Shown piece after piece: positions 1 through 6,821 of a stretch of 7,507 nt of DNA. The notes beneath the pieces were generated by a model. That model had not been told where the DNA came from, did not search any database, and saw only the letters and a program-made list of their open reading frames with translations. The stretch is from an uncultured Prevotella sp. Lineage in GTDB: Bacteria > Bacteroidota > Bacteroidia > Bacteroidales > Bacteroidaceae. The stretch covers positions 1 to 7,507 of the forward strand of contig CAAFFL010000270.1 in the NCBI GenBank assembly GCA_900762125.1. The letters run 5' to 3'. The position numbers and the translations under genes are program-made. Numbering within the stretch: the first letter of the stretch is position 1; every line of letters begins with the position of its first letter.

Positions 1-75
1 ACCGCAACTTTACCTCTTTTGCTGCAGAATGGAACTCAAAGTGGGGCATCGTCAACAATGCTTTACGTTTGACAT
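1..75. other. Unassigned sequence upstream of the gcvPB homology
   Basis: In all three forward frames I cannot find the N-terminal gcvPB sequence that should precede the NLHPLQP motif. The gcvPB frame has a stop at 70-72. Another forward frame stays open through this stretch, but I do not recognise its product. The bases may be the far side of a deletion, a frameshifted part of the gene or a contig-end artefact. I see no promoter, RNA gene or repeat in it. Confidence 0.4.
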
Positions 76-87
76 ACTCCGGCTTTC

Positions 88-1182
88 GTGAACCTCCACC
101 CACTGCAGCCAGCCAACACCGTTCAGGGGGCAGAGGAAGCAGAGTCTCTGCTTCGCCAATTGCTCTGTGCACTCACAGGTATGCATGACTTCACGCTGAA
201 GCCCTGTGCAGGTGCTCATGGTGAGCTCACAGGACTGATGATCATCCGAGCCTACCATGAGAGCCGTGGCGATGTGAAACGTACGAAAGTGCTCGTTCCG
301 GACTCCGCCCACGGCACCAACCCTGCCTCTGCAGCGGTCTGTGGACTGGAAGTCGTAGAGGTGAAGAGTCTCGCCGATGGCACTGTTGACGTAGAGGACC
401 TTGCAACGAAGCTCGACGACACTGTGGCGGCAATGATGATGACGAATCCGAACACACTTGGTATCTTCGAGCATGACATCGTGAAGATCGTAGAAATGGT
501 CCACAAGTGTGGCGGACTGATGTACTATGATGGCGCGAATCTTAATCCATTGCTCGGCGTCTGCCGACCTGGCGACATGGGCTTCGACGTCATGCACCTC
601 AACCTCCACAAGACATTCTCCACACCCCATGGCGGGGGCGGACCTGGCAGTGGTCCTGTCGGCGTACGAGAAGGCTTGGAACCGTTCTTCCCAACGGTGA
701 ACCCCTACCATGGCAACTTCCTGGTGGAGATGCGCGCTTTGCTCTACATCCTTTCTCTCGGACGGGAAAATATCAAACACGTAGGCCCTCTGTCTACGCT
801 CAATGCCACCTACATCCGTGAGCGGCTGAAGGATGTCTACGAATTGCCAATCACAGGCTTGACAAAGCATGAGTTTGTTTTCAACGGTCTGAAGGACAAG
901 TCGACGGGTGTAACGACAATGGACGTCGCCAAGCGCCTCCTCGACTTTGGATTCCATGCGCCGACCATCTACTTCCCTCTGCTCTTCCATGAGGCAATGA
1001 TGATTGAGCCGACAGAGAACGAGAGCCTGGAGACACTCGATGCATTCATCAACGTCATGCGTCAAATTGCACAAGAGGCTATCGACGATCCCGAACTGGT
1101 AAAGACGGCACCACATAACGCGCCAACTACGCGTAACGATGATGTTCTGGCTGCCAAACATCCTGTGCTGAAATACGAATAA
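88..1182 (+). CDS. gcvPB: Glycine dehydrogenase (decarboxylating) subunit 2, 5' end missing or disrupted
   Basis: This is the PLP-binding half of the two-subunit P-protein. With GcvPA it decarboxylates glycine and passes the aminomethyl group to lipoyl-GcvH in the cytoplasm. Visible motifs are NLHPLQP at the start, AGAHGELTG (about residue 42), SAHGTNPASA with H75, YYDGAN with D148, and the PLP lysine K175 in HLNLHKTFSTPHGGGGPG. The C-terminal half (TIYFPLL, MIEPTE, ESLETLDAF) is complete and ends in the usual PVLKYE. From memory, family members are about 480 residues; here only 364 can be read. The GTG at 88 is merely the first possible start: homology appears to continue a few codons upstream (TPAF), but a TGA at 70-72 closes the frame and bases 1-72 do not give the expected N-terminal SCTMKYNP region. 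The gene is therefore truncated, frameshifted or affected by an assembly fault. A segment near bases 691-711 is also about 20 residues shorter than in many homologues. Identity is secure; the true start is not. Confidence 0.88.
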   Translation: MNLHPLQPANTVQGAEEAESLLRQLLCALTGMHDFTLKPCAGAHGELTGLMIIRAYHESRGDVKRTKVLVPDSAHGTNPASAAVCGLEVVEVKSLADGTVDVEDLATKLDDTVAAMMMTNPNTLGIFEHDIVKIVEMVHKCGGLMYYDGANLNPLLGVCRPGDMGFDVMHLNLHKTFSTPHGGGGPGSGPVGVREGLEPFFPTVNPYHGNFLVEMRALLYILSLGRENIKHVGPLSTLNATYIRERLKDVYELPITGLTKHEFVFNGLKDKSTGVTTMDVAKRLLDFGFHAPTIYFPLLFHEAMMIEPTENESLETLDAFINVMRQIAQEAIDDPELVKTAPHNAPTTRNDDVLAAKHPVLKYE

Positions 1183-1185
1183 GCT

Positions 1186-2529
1186 ATGCAACAAACCGAT
1201 CTTTTCATCATTGGTGCGGGGCCGGGGGGCTATGAAACAGCAGCATTCGCTGCCAGCAAAGGACTGAGTGTCTTCCTTGCGGAAGAAAAGCACCTTGGTG
1301 GCACCTGTCTGAATGCTGGATGCATCCCTACAAAAGCATTGGTCTTTGATGCTGAACACTTTGCACCAACAGGTAACCTGCCCTGTGAAGGTGACGATGC
1401 TTTCTGCGCTGCGCTTCAGCGCAAAGACAGCATCGTGGCACAATTGCGCCAAGGTGTTACCCTGCTCATGAAGCAAAGTGGCGTAACAGTCATTGAAGGT
1501 CATGCTACTCTAGTAGATGCTCAAACTGTGACGGTGAATGGTGAAGAATACCAAGCGAAGGACATCATCATTGCTACGGGCTCTTCACCAAAGTTCCCTC
1601 CCCTACCTGGTTTAGGTAAGGAGGGTACTCCTGTCAATAGTCATGTAGTCACTTCAACAGAGATTCTTTCTTTGGATCACCTTCCTCAGAGCCTGTGTAT
1701 CATTGGCGCTGGCGTCATCGGCATGGAGATTGCCTCCGTGCTGGCAACATTCGGTTGCAAGGTGACCATCGTTGAGTTTCTCAAGGAATGTCTCCCTGCC
1801 ATGGATAGCGAAATCACCAAGCGACTTCGCAAGCTCATGGAAAAACGCAGCATCACTTTCCATCTTGGCTGTGGCGTAAACAGCGTTGAGGATGAAGGCT
1901 CTCTCGCTCGTGTCTCTTTCACTGACCAAAAGAAAGGCAAAGAAGGCTTTGTTGATGCAGAGTATGTCCTTGTGGCGACAGGAAGGCAGCCTCGGACTGA
2001 AGGCCTTGGCCTGGATTTTGTTGGTATCGCGACAGAAAAATGCGGCATTACCACTGACGATGACCTACAGACTTCCGTACCGCACATCTATGCGATTGGC
2101 GATGTCAATGGCCGAATGATGCTTGCACATGCTGCCTCATTCCAGGGTAAGCATGTTGTGAATCATATCCTCGGCATCAAGGATGACATTCGCCTGGATA
2201 TTATTCCAGCAGCCGTGTTTACCAACCCCGAAGCTGCCAGTGTCGGACTCACTGAGGAACAGGCAAAGACAATGGGCATTTCATGCACAAGTCACAAGGC
2301 CATCTATCGCAGCAATGGACGGGCATTGACGATGAATGCCACCGACGGATTGGTGAAACTGATTTGTGATGCTGACGATCGCATCATCGGCTGCCATGCT
2401 TTGGGTGTAGAGGCTTCTAGCTTGGTGCAAGAGGTTTCCGCACTGATGAACTTCAACATCACCCGGCAACGCTTGCAGGATATTGTGCACATTCATCCCA
2501 CCATCGCAGAGTTGCTCATCAGCCATTAA
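1186..2529 (+). CDS. lpdA: Dihydrolipoyl dehydrogenase (L-protein / E3)
   Basis: This FAD- and NAD-dependent flavoprotein reoxidises dihydrolipoamide. Its position suggests that it serves the glycine cleavage system, although E3 proteins can also serve 2-oxoacid dehydrogenases. Visible in the 447 residues are the FAD-binding GAGPGGYETA at 10-19 and the redox-active disulfide C41/C46 in GGTCLNAGCIPTK. The second Rossmann motif GAGVIGMEIA begins at G174 (NAD), and ATGRQPR and the FAD-contacting AIGDVNG follow. The C-terminal dimerisation domain ends with HIHPTIAE, whose H437 and E442 form the usual catalytic pair. The length is slightly short for the family (about 450-475) but no domain is missing. 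The ATG lies three bases after the gcvPB stop, so the two genes are surely co-transcribed and probably translationally coupled. There is no Shine-Dalgarno sequence before the start. Confidence 0.95.
   Translation: MQQTDLFIIGAGPGGYETAAFAASKGLSVFLAEEKHLGGTCLNAGCIPTKALVFDAEHFAPTGNLPCEGDDAFCAALQRKDSIVAQLRQGVTLLMKQSGVTVIEGHATLVDAQTVTVNGEEYQAKDIIIATGSSPKFPPLPGLGKEGTPVNSHVVTSTEILSLDHLPQSLCIIGAGVIGMEIASVLATFGCKVTIVEFLKECLPAMDSEITKRLRKLMEKRSITFHLGCGVNSVEDEGSLARVSFTDQKKGKEGFVDAEYVLVATGRQPRTEGLGLDFVGIATEKCGITTDDDLQTSVPHIYAIGDVNGRMMLAHAASFQGKHVVNHILGIKDDIRLDIIPAAVFTNPEAASVGLTEEQAKTMGISCTSHKAIYRSNGRALTMNATDGLVKLICDADDRIIGCHALGVEASSLVQEVSALMNFNITRQRLQDIVHIHPTIAELLISH
1395..1435. other. Hairpin inside the lpdA coding sequence
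   Basis: CGATGCT (1395-1401) pairs with AGCATCG (1429-1435), and inside it TGCGCTG (1405-1411) pairs with CAGCGCA (1417-1423) around a five-base loop. An internal loop of 3 and 5 bases separates the two stems. No T-run follows, so it is not a terminator. It may simply reflect local codon choice. Confidence 0.3.
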
Positions 2530-2547
2530 CCCAGCCATAAGGCGACA

Positions 2548-2564
2548 GTACAACATTGTTGTAC
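2548..2564. repeat. Short inverted repeat downstream of lpdA
   Basis: GTACAAC and GTTGTAC form 7-bp arms around the three bases ATT, 18 bases after the lpdA stop. A further TTGTAC at 2581-2586 could pair with the GTACAA of 2561-2566 as an alternative. The role is unknown: a 3' mRNA hairpin for the gcv transcript is possible, and an operator is less likely because no gene starts nearby. Confidence 0.35.
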
Positions 2565-2609
2565 AACCGTTATGAAGGCTTTGTACTATTGCATCATGAT
2601 TAGACTAAC

Positions 2610-2656
2610 AAAAAGACAACCGCTACATCGTAGATTGATGTAACGGTTGTCTTTTT
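2610..2656. terminator. Bidirectional intrinsic terminator between lpdA and atpG
   Basis: AAAAAGACAACCG (2610-2622) is perfectly complementary to CGGTTGTCTTTTT (2644-2656). After one C/A mismatch the stem continues with TACATC/GATGTA around a seven-base loop (2630-2636). Read on the plus strand the hairpin is followed by five Ts and ends the gcvPB-lpdA transcript. Read on the minus strand it also ends in five Ts and lies about 70 bases past the atpG stop. It is the only such structure in the convergent gap, so it probably serves both operons. Confidence 0.88.
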
Positions 2657-2726
2657 ATTATCCATTCTGTTTGGCGGTCTCTCCGTGCTTCAGGTATTTG
2701 TCACAACAGAGAGAAAGATGAAAACA

Positions 2727-3695
2727 TTAGTCGTTCACCTTACCACCAGCGAGGTCGAGGAGCTCATTGGTGATGGCTGCCTGACGCGACTTGTTGTACT
2801 GCAGGTTGAGCGTACGGAGAAGTTCGTCGGCATTGTCGGTAGCCGTCTGCATGGCCACCATACGTGCGGCATGCTCCGAGGCATTGCTGTCGAGCAACGC
2901 GGTGTAGACCATCAGATGGAGGAGCTTCGGGATGAGCGTCTGAAGGATGCTCTCCTTGTCCGGTTCAACAATGAAGTCGTCGTTGAGCTCATGCACCTCG
3001 CCGTCCTGTGCTTTCGCACGACGGCCACGGGTGCGCAGATACTCCTGTGCCTTCGCCGTGACGAGGTTTGAACCCAGGTCACGGTCGTTATACACACCGA
3101 TGTTCTCCACGTCGAGGTCAATGGGCAGGAACTCGCGGCGGGTGAGGATCTGTGAACCAGCGCTCTTGAAGTGATGATAGATCATCTCCACGCGGTCGTA
3201 GTCGCCACCGATAAACTTCTGCGCAATCTCCTCAGCGATGGCGGTGCATCCCTGTGCATTCGGCTTGTCGGCCAAATCGACAAAGTCGCCACCAACGGTC
3301 AGGCCCATCTTCGTCACCTTCTCAGCCACCTTGCGGCCTACAGGATAGACCGTGATGTCGCTGATGCCCTGAGCCTTATACCCAGCCACCACGTCTTGCA
3401 TCTTGCGGATGACGTTACTGTTGAATCCGCCACACAGCGAACTGTTTGACGAATAGACAATGAGCGCCACACGCCGCACAGGCCGCTCCACATCGAAGGG
3501 GCTCTCAGCGTCGGGGACGCTGACGAGGAACGTCTTCAGAATGCGCTCGAGCATGTTCTCGTATGGGAGCATGTTCTGGATGGCTACCTGTGCGTGATGC
3601 AACTTGGATGAAGCCACCATCTTCATGGCACTCGTGATCTTACGGGTGCCTTTGACGGAAGCTATACGGGTTTTGATCTCTTTTAATGACGGCAT
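2727..3695 (-). CDS. atpG: F-type ATP synthase gamma subunit
   Basis: Gamma is the central shaft of F1, turning inside the alpha/beta head and coupling c-ring rotation to catalysis. The protein opens with the typical N-terminal helix MPSLKEIKTRIASVKGTRKI followed by TSAMKMVASSKL. It has the core SSNSSLCGGFN (about 82-92) and ends in the conserved C-terminal helix (SNASEHAARMVAMQTATDNA, then KSRQAAITNELLDLAGG). I chose the ATG at 3695 (322 residues) over an in-frame TTG six bases upstream because homologues begin at this Met. The atpA stop is nine bases before it. The protein is about 30 residues longer than the roughly 290 I recall for Bacteroides. The surplus falls between LPIDL (about 190-194) and DDFIVEP (about 239-245) and is charged and cysteine-free. 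The gene is last in the operon and is followed by the terminator rather than by atpD. Confidence 0.95.
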   Translation of the reverse strand: MPSLKEIKTRIASVKGTRKITSAMKMVASSKLHHAQVAIQNMLPYENMLERILKTFLVSVPDAESPFDVERPVRRVALIVYSSNSSLCGGFNSNVIRKMQDVVAGYKAQGISDITVYPVGRKVAEKVTKMGLTVGGDFVDLADKPNAQGCTAIAEEIAQKFIGGDYDRVEMIYHHFKSAGSQILTRREFLPIDLDVENIGVYNDRDLGSNLVTAKAQEYLRTRGRRAKAQDGEVHELNDDFIVEPDKESILQTLIPKLLHLMVYTALLDSNASEHAARMVAMQTATDNADELLRTLNLQYNKSRQAAITNELLDLAGGKVND

Positions 3696-3704
3696 AGGCA
3701 ATCG

Positions 3705-5291
3705 TTATTTCTTGAACTGTCCGGCAACATTTGCCATCACATCCTCGATGACCTTCATGTCCTCATCGTTGAGCTTGCCTGAGGCGAGCGTAGCAATGAC
3801 ATCGGCATGCTGGGAACGCATCTGCTCGAGGAACTGGTCCTGGCAGGCACGCACCTCGCCGACGGGCACGTCGTGCATCAGGCCGTGGACGCCACAATAG
3901 AGGATGGCGATCTGCTCGCCAACAGGCATCGGGCTGTACTGCGGCTGGATGAGCAGCTGGTTGTTCTTACGTCCGCGGTCGAGCGTCATGGCAGTCACAG
4001 GGTCCATGTCGCTGGAGAACTTCGAGAAGCCCTCGAGCTCACGATACTGTGCCATGTCGATCTTCAGCGTACCGGCAACCTTCTTCATGCTTTTCACCTG
4101 TGCCGAGCCACCCACACGCGAGACGGAGATACCGACGTTGATGGCGGGACGGAAGCCTTGGTTGAAGAGGTCGCTCTCCAGATAGATCTGTCCATCGGTG
4201 ATGGAGATGACGTTCGTCGGGATATAGGCCGACACGTCGCCTGCCTGTGTCTCGATGATAGGCAGAGCGGTGAGCGAGCCACCACCCTTGACGTGACCCT
4301 TCAGGCTGGCGGGCAGGTCATTCATCTGCTCGGCAATCTCCTGCTGGTCGTTGATGCGCGCGGCACGCTCGAGCAGACGGGAGTGGAGGTAGAACACGTC
4401 ACCGGGATAAGCCTCACGACCTGACGGACGATGGAGAATCAGCGACACCTCACGGTAGGCCACAGCCTGCTTCGAGAGGTCGTCGTAGACCACCAGAGCG
4501 TCCTGACCACGGTCGCGGAAATACTCGCCGATGGCAGCGCCAGCAAACGGTGCATAGTACTGCATGGCGGCAGGGTCGGCAGCCGTAGCGCTGACCACGA
4601 TGGTGTAAGGCATAGCGCCGTGCTCCCTGAGCGTCTGCACCAGGGCAGCCACCGTAGAAGCCTTCTGGCCAATGGCCACATAGATACAGTAGACGGGCTT
4701 GCCAGCCTCGTAGTTGTCCTTCTGGTTGATGATGGTGTCGATGGCAATGGCGGTCTTACCCGTCTGGCGGTCACCGATGATGAGCTCACGCTGTCCGCGA
4801 CCGATAGGAATCATCGAGTCGACAGCCTTCAAGCCTGTCTGCAACGGTGTCTTCACCGGCTGACGATAGATCACACCCGGAGCCTTGCGGTCGAGCGGCA
4901 TCTCGAAAGCGCCGGTGAGGTCGATGTCACCCTTGCCGTCGATGGCCTGACCCAGCGGGTTCACCACACGACCCAGGAAGTTGTCGTTCACCTGGATGGA
5001 GGCGATACGGTGAATGCGCTTCACCTTCTGCCCCTCCTTGATGCCCTCCGTAGGACCGAGCAGCACGCAGCCCACATTGTCCTCCTCGAGGTTCATCACG
5101 ATGGCCTCCGTGCCGTTCTCAAACTGGAGCAGCTCGCTGGCTTCGACGTTGCGCAGACCATAGATATGGGCCACGCCATCGGCAACCGTCAGCACCGTAC
5201 CCACCTCGTCAAACTGCTCGGCATCATTGATGCTCTGAAGCTGGCGCTCGAGAACCTCGGAGACTTCGCTTGGTTTTAATTTATCTGACAT
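3705..5291 (-). CDS. atpA: F-type ATP synthase alpha subunit
   Basis: Alpha is the non-catalytic nucleotide-binding subunit of the F1 alpha3-beta3 head. The 528 residues (E. coli has 513) show an N-terminal beta-barrel domain (about 25-95) and a central nucleotide domain with the Walker A GDRQTGKT at 173-180 (K179, T180). The SVSRVGGSAQ motif carries the conserved arginine R392, which reaches into the beta catalytic site. A helical C-terminal domain follows. The start is taken at the ATG at 5291 (MSDKLKPSEVSEVL), which matches where homologues begin. A farther in-frame ATG at 5315 would only add eight residues encoded by a tandem repeat. The leader just before the start is A-rich with no Shine-Dalgarno sequence. 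A 110-base gap separates it from atpH and holds a hairpin repeat and a 7-base tandem repeat. Confidence 0.97.
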   Translation of the reverse strand: MSDKLKPSEVSEVLERQLQSINDAEQFDEVGTVLTVADGVAHIYGLRNVEASELLQFENGTEAIVMNLEEDNVGCVLLGPTEGIKEGQKVKRIHRIASIQVNDNFLGRVVNPLGQAIDGKGDIDLTGAFEMPLDRKAPGVIYRQPVKTPLQTGLKAVDSMIPIGRGQRELIIGDRQTGKTAIAIDTIINQKDNYEAGKPVYCIYVAIGQKASTVAALVQTLREHGAMPYTIVVSATAADPAAMQYYAPFAGAAIGEYFRDRGQDALVVYDDLSKQAVAYREVSLILHRPSGREAYPGDVFYLHSRLLERAARINDQQEIAEQMNDLPASLKGHVKGGGSLTALPIIETQAGDVSAYIPTNVISITDGQIYLESDLFNQGFRPAINVGISVSRVGGSAQVKSMKKVAGTLKIDMAQYRELEGFSKFSSDMDPVTAMTLDRGRKNNQLLIQPQYSPMPVGEQIAILYCGVHGLMHDVPVGEVRACQDQFLEQMRSQHADVIATLASGKLNDEDMKVIEDVMANVAGQFKK

Positions 5292-5300
5292 TTCTTTTCT

Positions 5301-5328
5301 TTGAACTTTGAACATTGAACATTGAACT
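5301..5328. repeat. Four tandem 7-base repeats in the atpA leader
   Basis: On the plus strand the unit TTGAACW occurs four times head to tail (TTGAACT, TTGAACA, TTGAACA, TTGAACT). On the transcribed strand this reads as AGTTCAA/TGTTCAA units ending 9 bases before the atpA start codon. The array lies in the untranslated leader. A seven-base period is not codon-like, so the array is not coding. Gain or loss of units would change leader length without touching the protein. Confidence 0.75.
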
Positions 5329-5344
5329 TTCTACAGCCCTTGGC

Positions 5345-5387
5345 GTTGTTCGCTGTTAGGTCTGTTGCGCTTACCAAGCGCAACAAG
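5345..5387. repeat. Intergenic hairpin repeat, copy A (atpH-atpA gap)
   Basis: TGTTGCGCTT (5363-5372) and AAGCGCAACA (5376-5385) form a perfect 10-bp stem with a three-base loop. The flank GTTGTTCGCTGTTAG (5345-5359) matches copy B before atpE at 14 of 15 bases. On the transcribed minus strand the hairpin begins 16 bases after the atpH stop. No T-run follows on either strand, so it is not a simple terminator. Possible roles are an mRNA-stabilising or processing hairpin between cistrons, or a REP-like dispersed repeat. Confidence 0.75.
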
Positions 5388-5401
5388 AAAGCTCTCCGTT
5401 C

Positions 5402-5938
5402 TTACTTCTTTAAATCCTGCAAGATGGTGTTGAGTTTCGTTCTCACACTTGCATCCATTCGGTAGGTGTCGTACTCAAGGATGAAGCCGCCAATGATCTG
5501 CGGGTCCACCTCGGTGTTGAACTCCACCGTCCCATGAGTGTTCTGCTCCACCATGTGCTTCATCTTCGCCTCAGTCTGGGGCGAGACGGCCACAGCGGTA
5601 GTCAATAAGCCACGGGTGATATTCTTCTGTTCACGATAGAGCGTGATGTAAGAAGCAGCCATAAATTGCAGGATGGTCTCCCGGTCCTCCTTCAGCACCA
5701 GCTCGAGAAACCGCTTCGTCAGCTCCGAAGGGTGACCTCCGCAAGCCGTCGTGAGCAGGTCGAGCTTCTTGTCTTTGGAGAGCATTGGGTTGTCTATCGT
5801 GAACCGAAGGTCGCGCAACTCCAGATAGCAGTGCGAGAGCAGCTGCATCTCCTCGTAGACGGCGTCCTCCAGCTTCAGCACCGTAGCGCTCTTGAGCAGC
5901 GCACGGGCGTATCTGACCGATATTACACCTTGATCCAT
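5402..5938 (-). CDS. atpH: F-type ATP synthase delta subunit (OSCP)
   Basis: Delta sits on top of F1 and links the alpha subunits to the b-subunit stalk, forming part of the stator. The 178 residues (about 177 in E. coli) begin MDQGVISVRYARALLKSA, where RYARAL is the characteristic N-terminal motif of the helical domain. The C-terminal end carries the family signature DPQIIGGFILEYDTYRMDAS (about 145-164), followed by the final helix VRTKLNTIL. The ATG at 5938 is 22 bases after the atpF stop, with no Shine-Dalgarno sequence. The order b, delta, alpha matches a typical atp operon. Nothing is unusual in the protein. Confidence 0.94.
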   Translation of the reverse strand: MDQGVISVRYARALLKSATVLKLEDAVYEEMQLLSHCYLELRDLRFTIDNPMLSKDKKLDLLTTACGGHPSELTKRFLELVLKEDRETILQFMAASYITLYREQKNITRGLLTTAVAVSPQTEAKMKHMVEQNTHGTVEFNTEVDPQIIGGFILEYDTYRMDASVRTKLNTILQDLKK

Positions 5939-5960
5939 AATATGCTACACTTCTTAATGT

Positions 5961-6461
5961 TTACTTATTGTCAACAGAGACTTCATCCAGCAGCTTGTCT
6001 ATCAGTTCCATCTGCTTCGTGTCGGTAGAGAGCTGTGCCTTGACGACCTTCTCTGCAATCTTCACAGAGAGGGTAGCCACCTGGGCACGGATCTCGCTCA
6101 CGGCCTGCTGCTTCTCATTCTCAATCTCCGCCTTGGCGTCGTTGATGAGTCGGGCAGCTTCCTCGCGAGCCTGATCCTGAGCTTTCGCGACGATAGCCTC
6201 GCGGGTCTGCTGGGCCTCCTTCATGATGGCGGCCTGCTTCTCGCGAGCATCCTGCAGAATGGATTCTCCTTCTTTCTGTATGTTGGCAAGCTTCTCACTG
6301 GCCTCGTGGGCCTTCCTCAGGCTGTCGTCGATGTACGCCTTACGGTCACGCACCATCTTCGTGATGGCAGGGAAACCGAACTTAGCGAGAATGGCGAAGA
6401 CAATCAGGAAGACAACCGTCATCCAGAAAAGCAAGCCAGTACTTGGCATTAATAAACCCAT
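5961..6461 (-). CDS. atpF: F-type ATP synthase b subunit
   Basis: The b subunit dimer is the peripheral stalk: it is anchored in the membrane beside subunit a and binds delta at the far end. The 166-residue protein has one N-terminal transmembrane helix (about 9-30, LLFWMTVVFLIVFAILAKFG). A long charged, alanine-rich helix (about 35-140, with KAHEASEKLANIQKE and EAQQTREAIVAKAQ) fits the coiled-coil stalk, and a short delta-binding tail follows. The ATG at 6461 gives MGLLMPSTGLLFW, which agrees with the Bacteroidales b subunits I recall. The later Met5 is a less likely start. There is only one b-type gene between atpE and atpH, so the stalk is a b homodimer. Confidence 0.94.
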   Translation of the reverse strand: MGLLMPSTGLLFWMTVVFLIVFAILAKFGFPAITKMVRDRKAYIDDSLRKAHEASEKLANIQKEGESILQDAREKQAAIMKEAQQTREAIVAKAQDQAREEAARLINDAKAEIENEKQQAVSEIRAQVATLSVKIAEKVVKAQLSTDTKQMELIDKLLDEVSVDNK

Positions 6462-6522
6462 ACGCAGTGGTTTAAATGATTCTTGCTACTGTTTTAGTTG
6501 ACTCTTTCTAGAGAGATGTATT

Positions 6523-6536
6523 CCTCTCCTGAGAGG
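6523..6536. other. Small hairpin just after the atpE stop
   Basis: CCTCTC (6523-6528) and GAGAGG (6531-6536) form a 6-bp stem around two bases, one base after the atpE stop on the transcribed strand. A second weak pairing (CTCT/AGAG, 6502-6515) follows. No T-run is present. A hairpin here could protect the 3' end of an atpE mRNA fragment, but the stem is short and its two-base loop is tight. Confidence 0.35.
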
Positions 6537-6537
6537 T

Positions 6538-6777
6538 TTAGATGCAGAGGAAGGCAATCACAGCGCCGAAGAGGGCAACACCCTCGATAAGAGCTGCGGC
6601 AACGATCATGTTGGTGAAGATCTTGTTCATCACCTCCGGCTGACGTGCCATAGCGTCCATGGCCTGGCCACCAATGCGACCGATACCGATACCTGCACCA
6701 ATTGCTGCGAGACCTGCGCCGAGACCGGCACCTAACTTTGCAACACCATCTGCTGCTAATAATAAAGCTGAAATCAT
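6538..6777 (-). CDS. atpE: F-type ATP synthase c subunit
   Basis: Several copies of this proteolipid form the membrane rotor ring that carries protons past subunit a. The 79 residues make two transmembrane helices. Helix 1 carries the glycine-rich GAGLGAGLAAIGAGIGIGRIGG (about 16-37). The polar loop is ARQPE (44-48), and helix 2 holds the ion-binding carboxylate E65 in ALIEGVALF. The positions that bind sodium in Na+-type rings (Gln32, Ser66 in Ilyobacter numbering) are I32 and G66 here, so proton specificity is inferred. The start at 6777 follows an A/T-rich leader. The gene lies between hairpin repeat copy B upstream and a small hairpin downstream, in the usual a-c-b order. Confidence 0.96.
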   Translation of the reverse strand: MISALLLAADGVAKLGAGLGAGLAAIGAGIGIGRIGGQAMDAMARQPEVMNKIFTNMIVAAALIEGVALFGAVIAFLCI

Positions 6778-6820
6778 AGTTTTAAAGTTTTTAAATTGTT
6801 ATTACTCGTTTTTCTTTTAA
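6778..6820 (-). promoter_or_regulatory. A-rich translation leader of atpE
   Basis: The 43 bases before the atpE ATG on the transcribed strand are almost entirely A and T, with runs such as TTTAAAAACTTTAAAACT directly before the start, and have no Shine-Dalgarno sequence. Bacteroidota initiation is known to favour unstructured, A-rich leaders. Such a leader would suit the c subunit, which is needed in more copies than any other subunit. That it boosts translation is inferred. Confidence 0.5.
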
Positions 6821-6821
6821 T

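Noticed and set aside
52..1503. Long open frame (483 codons) on the minus strand across gcvPB and lpdA
   Set aside because: It lies antisense to two well-supported genes, has a Cys-, His- and Arg-rich composition without any family motif, and crosses the boundary between the two genes. It is a shadow of their codon bias.
3696..3701. TTG at 3701 as the atpG start
   Set aside because: An ATG two codons downstream gives the family-typical MPSLKEIK and a sensible nine-base spacing from the atpA stop.
4431..5279. Open frame of 282 codons on the plus strand within atpA
   Set aside because: It is antisense to atpA, His-, Leu- and Val-rich without recognisable motifs, and explained by the third-position bias of atpA. 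The same holds for shorter plus-strand frames across the other atp genes.
5292..5315. Upstream ATG at 5315 as the atpA start
   Set aside because: The added residues (MFKVQRKE) are encoded by the heptamer repeat and leader and do not match the family N-terminus, which begins at the ATG at 5291.
5363..5385. Hairpin copy A (and copy B at 6839-6861) as an intrinsic terminator or attenuator
   Set aside because: Neither copy is followed by a T-run on either strand, and each lies between genes of one operon that must be co-expressed.
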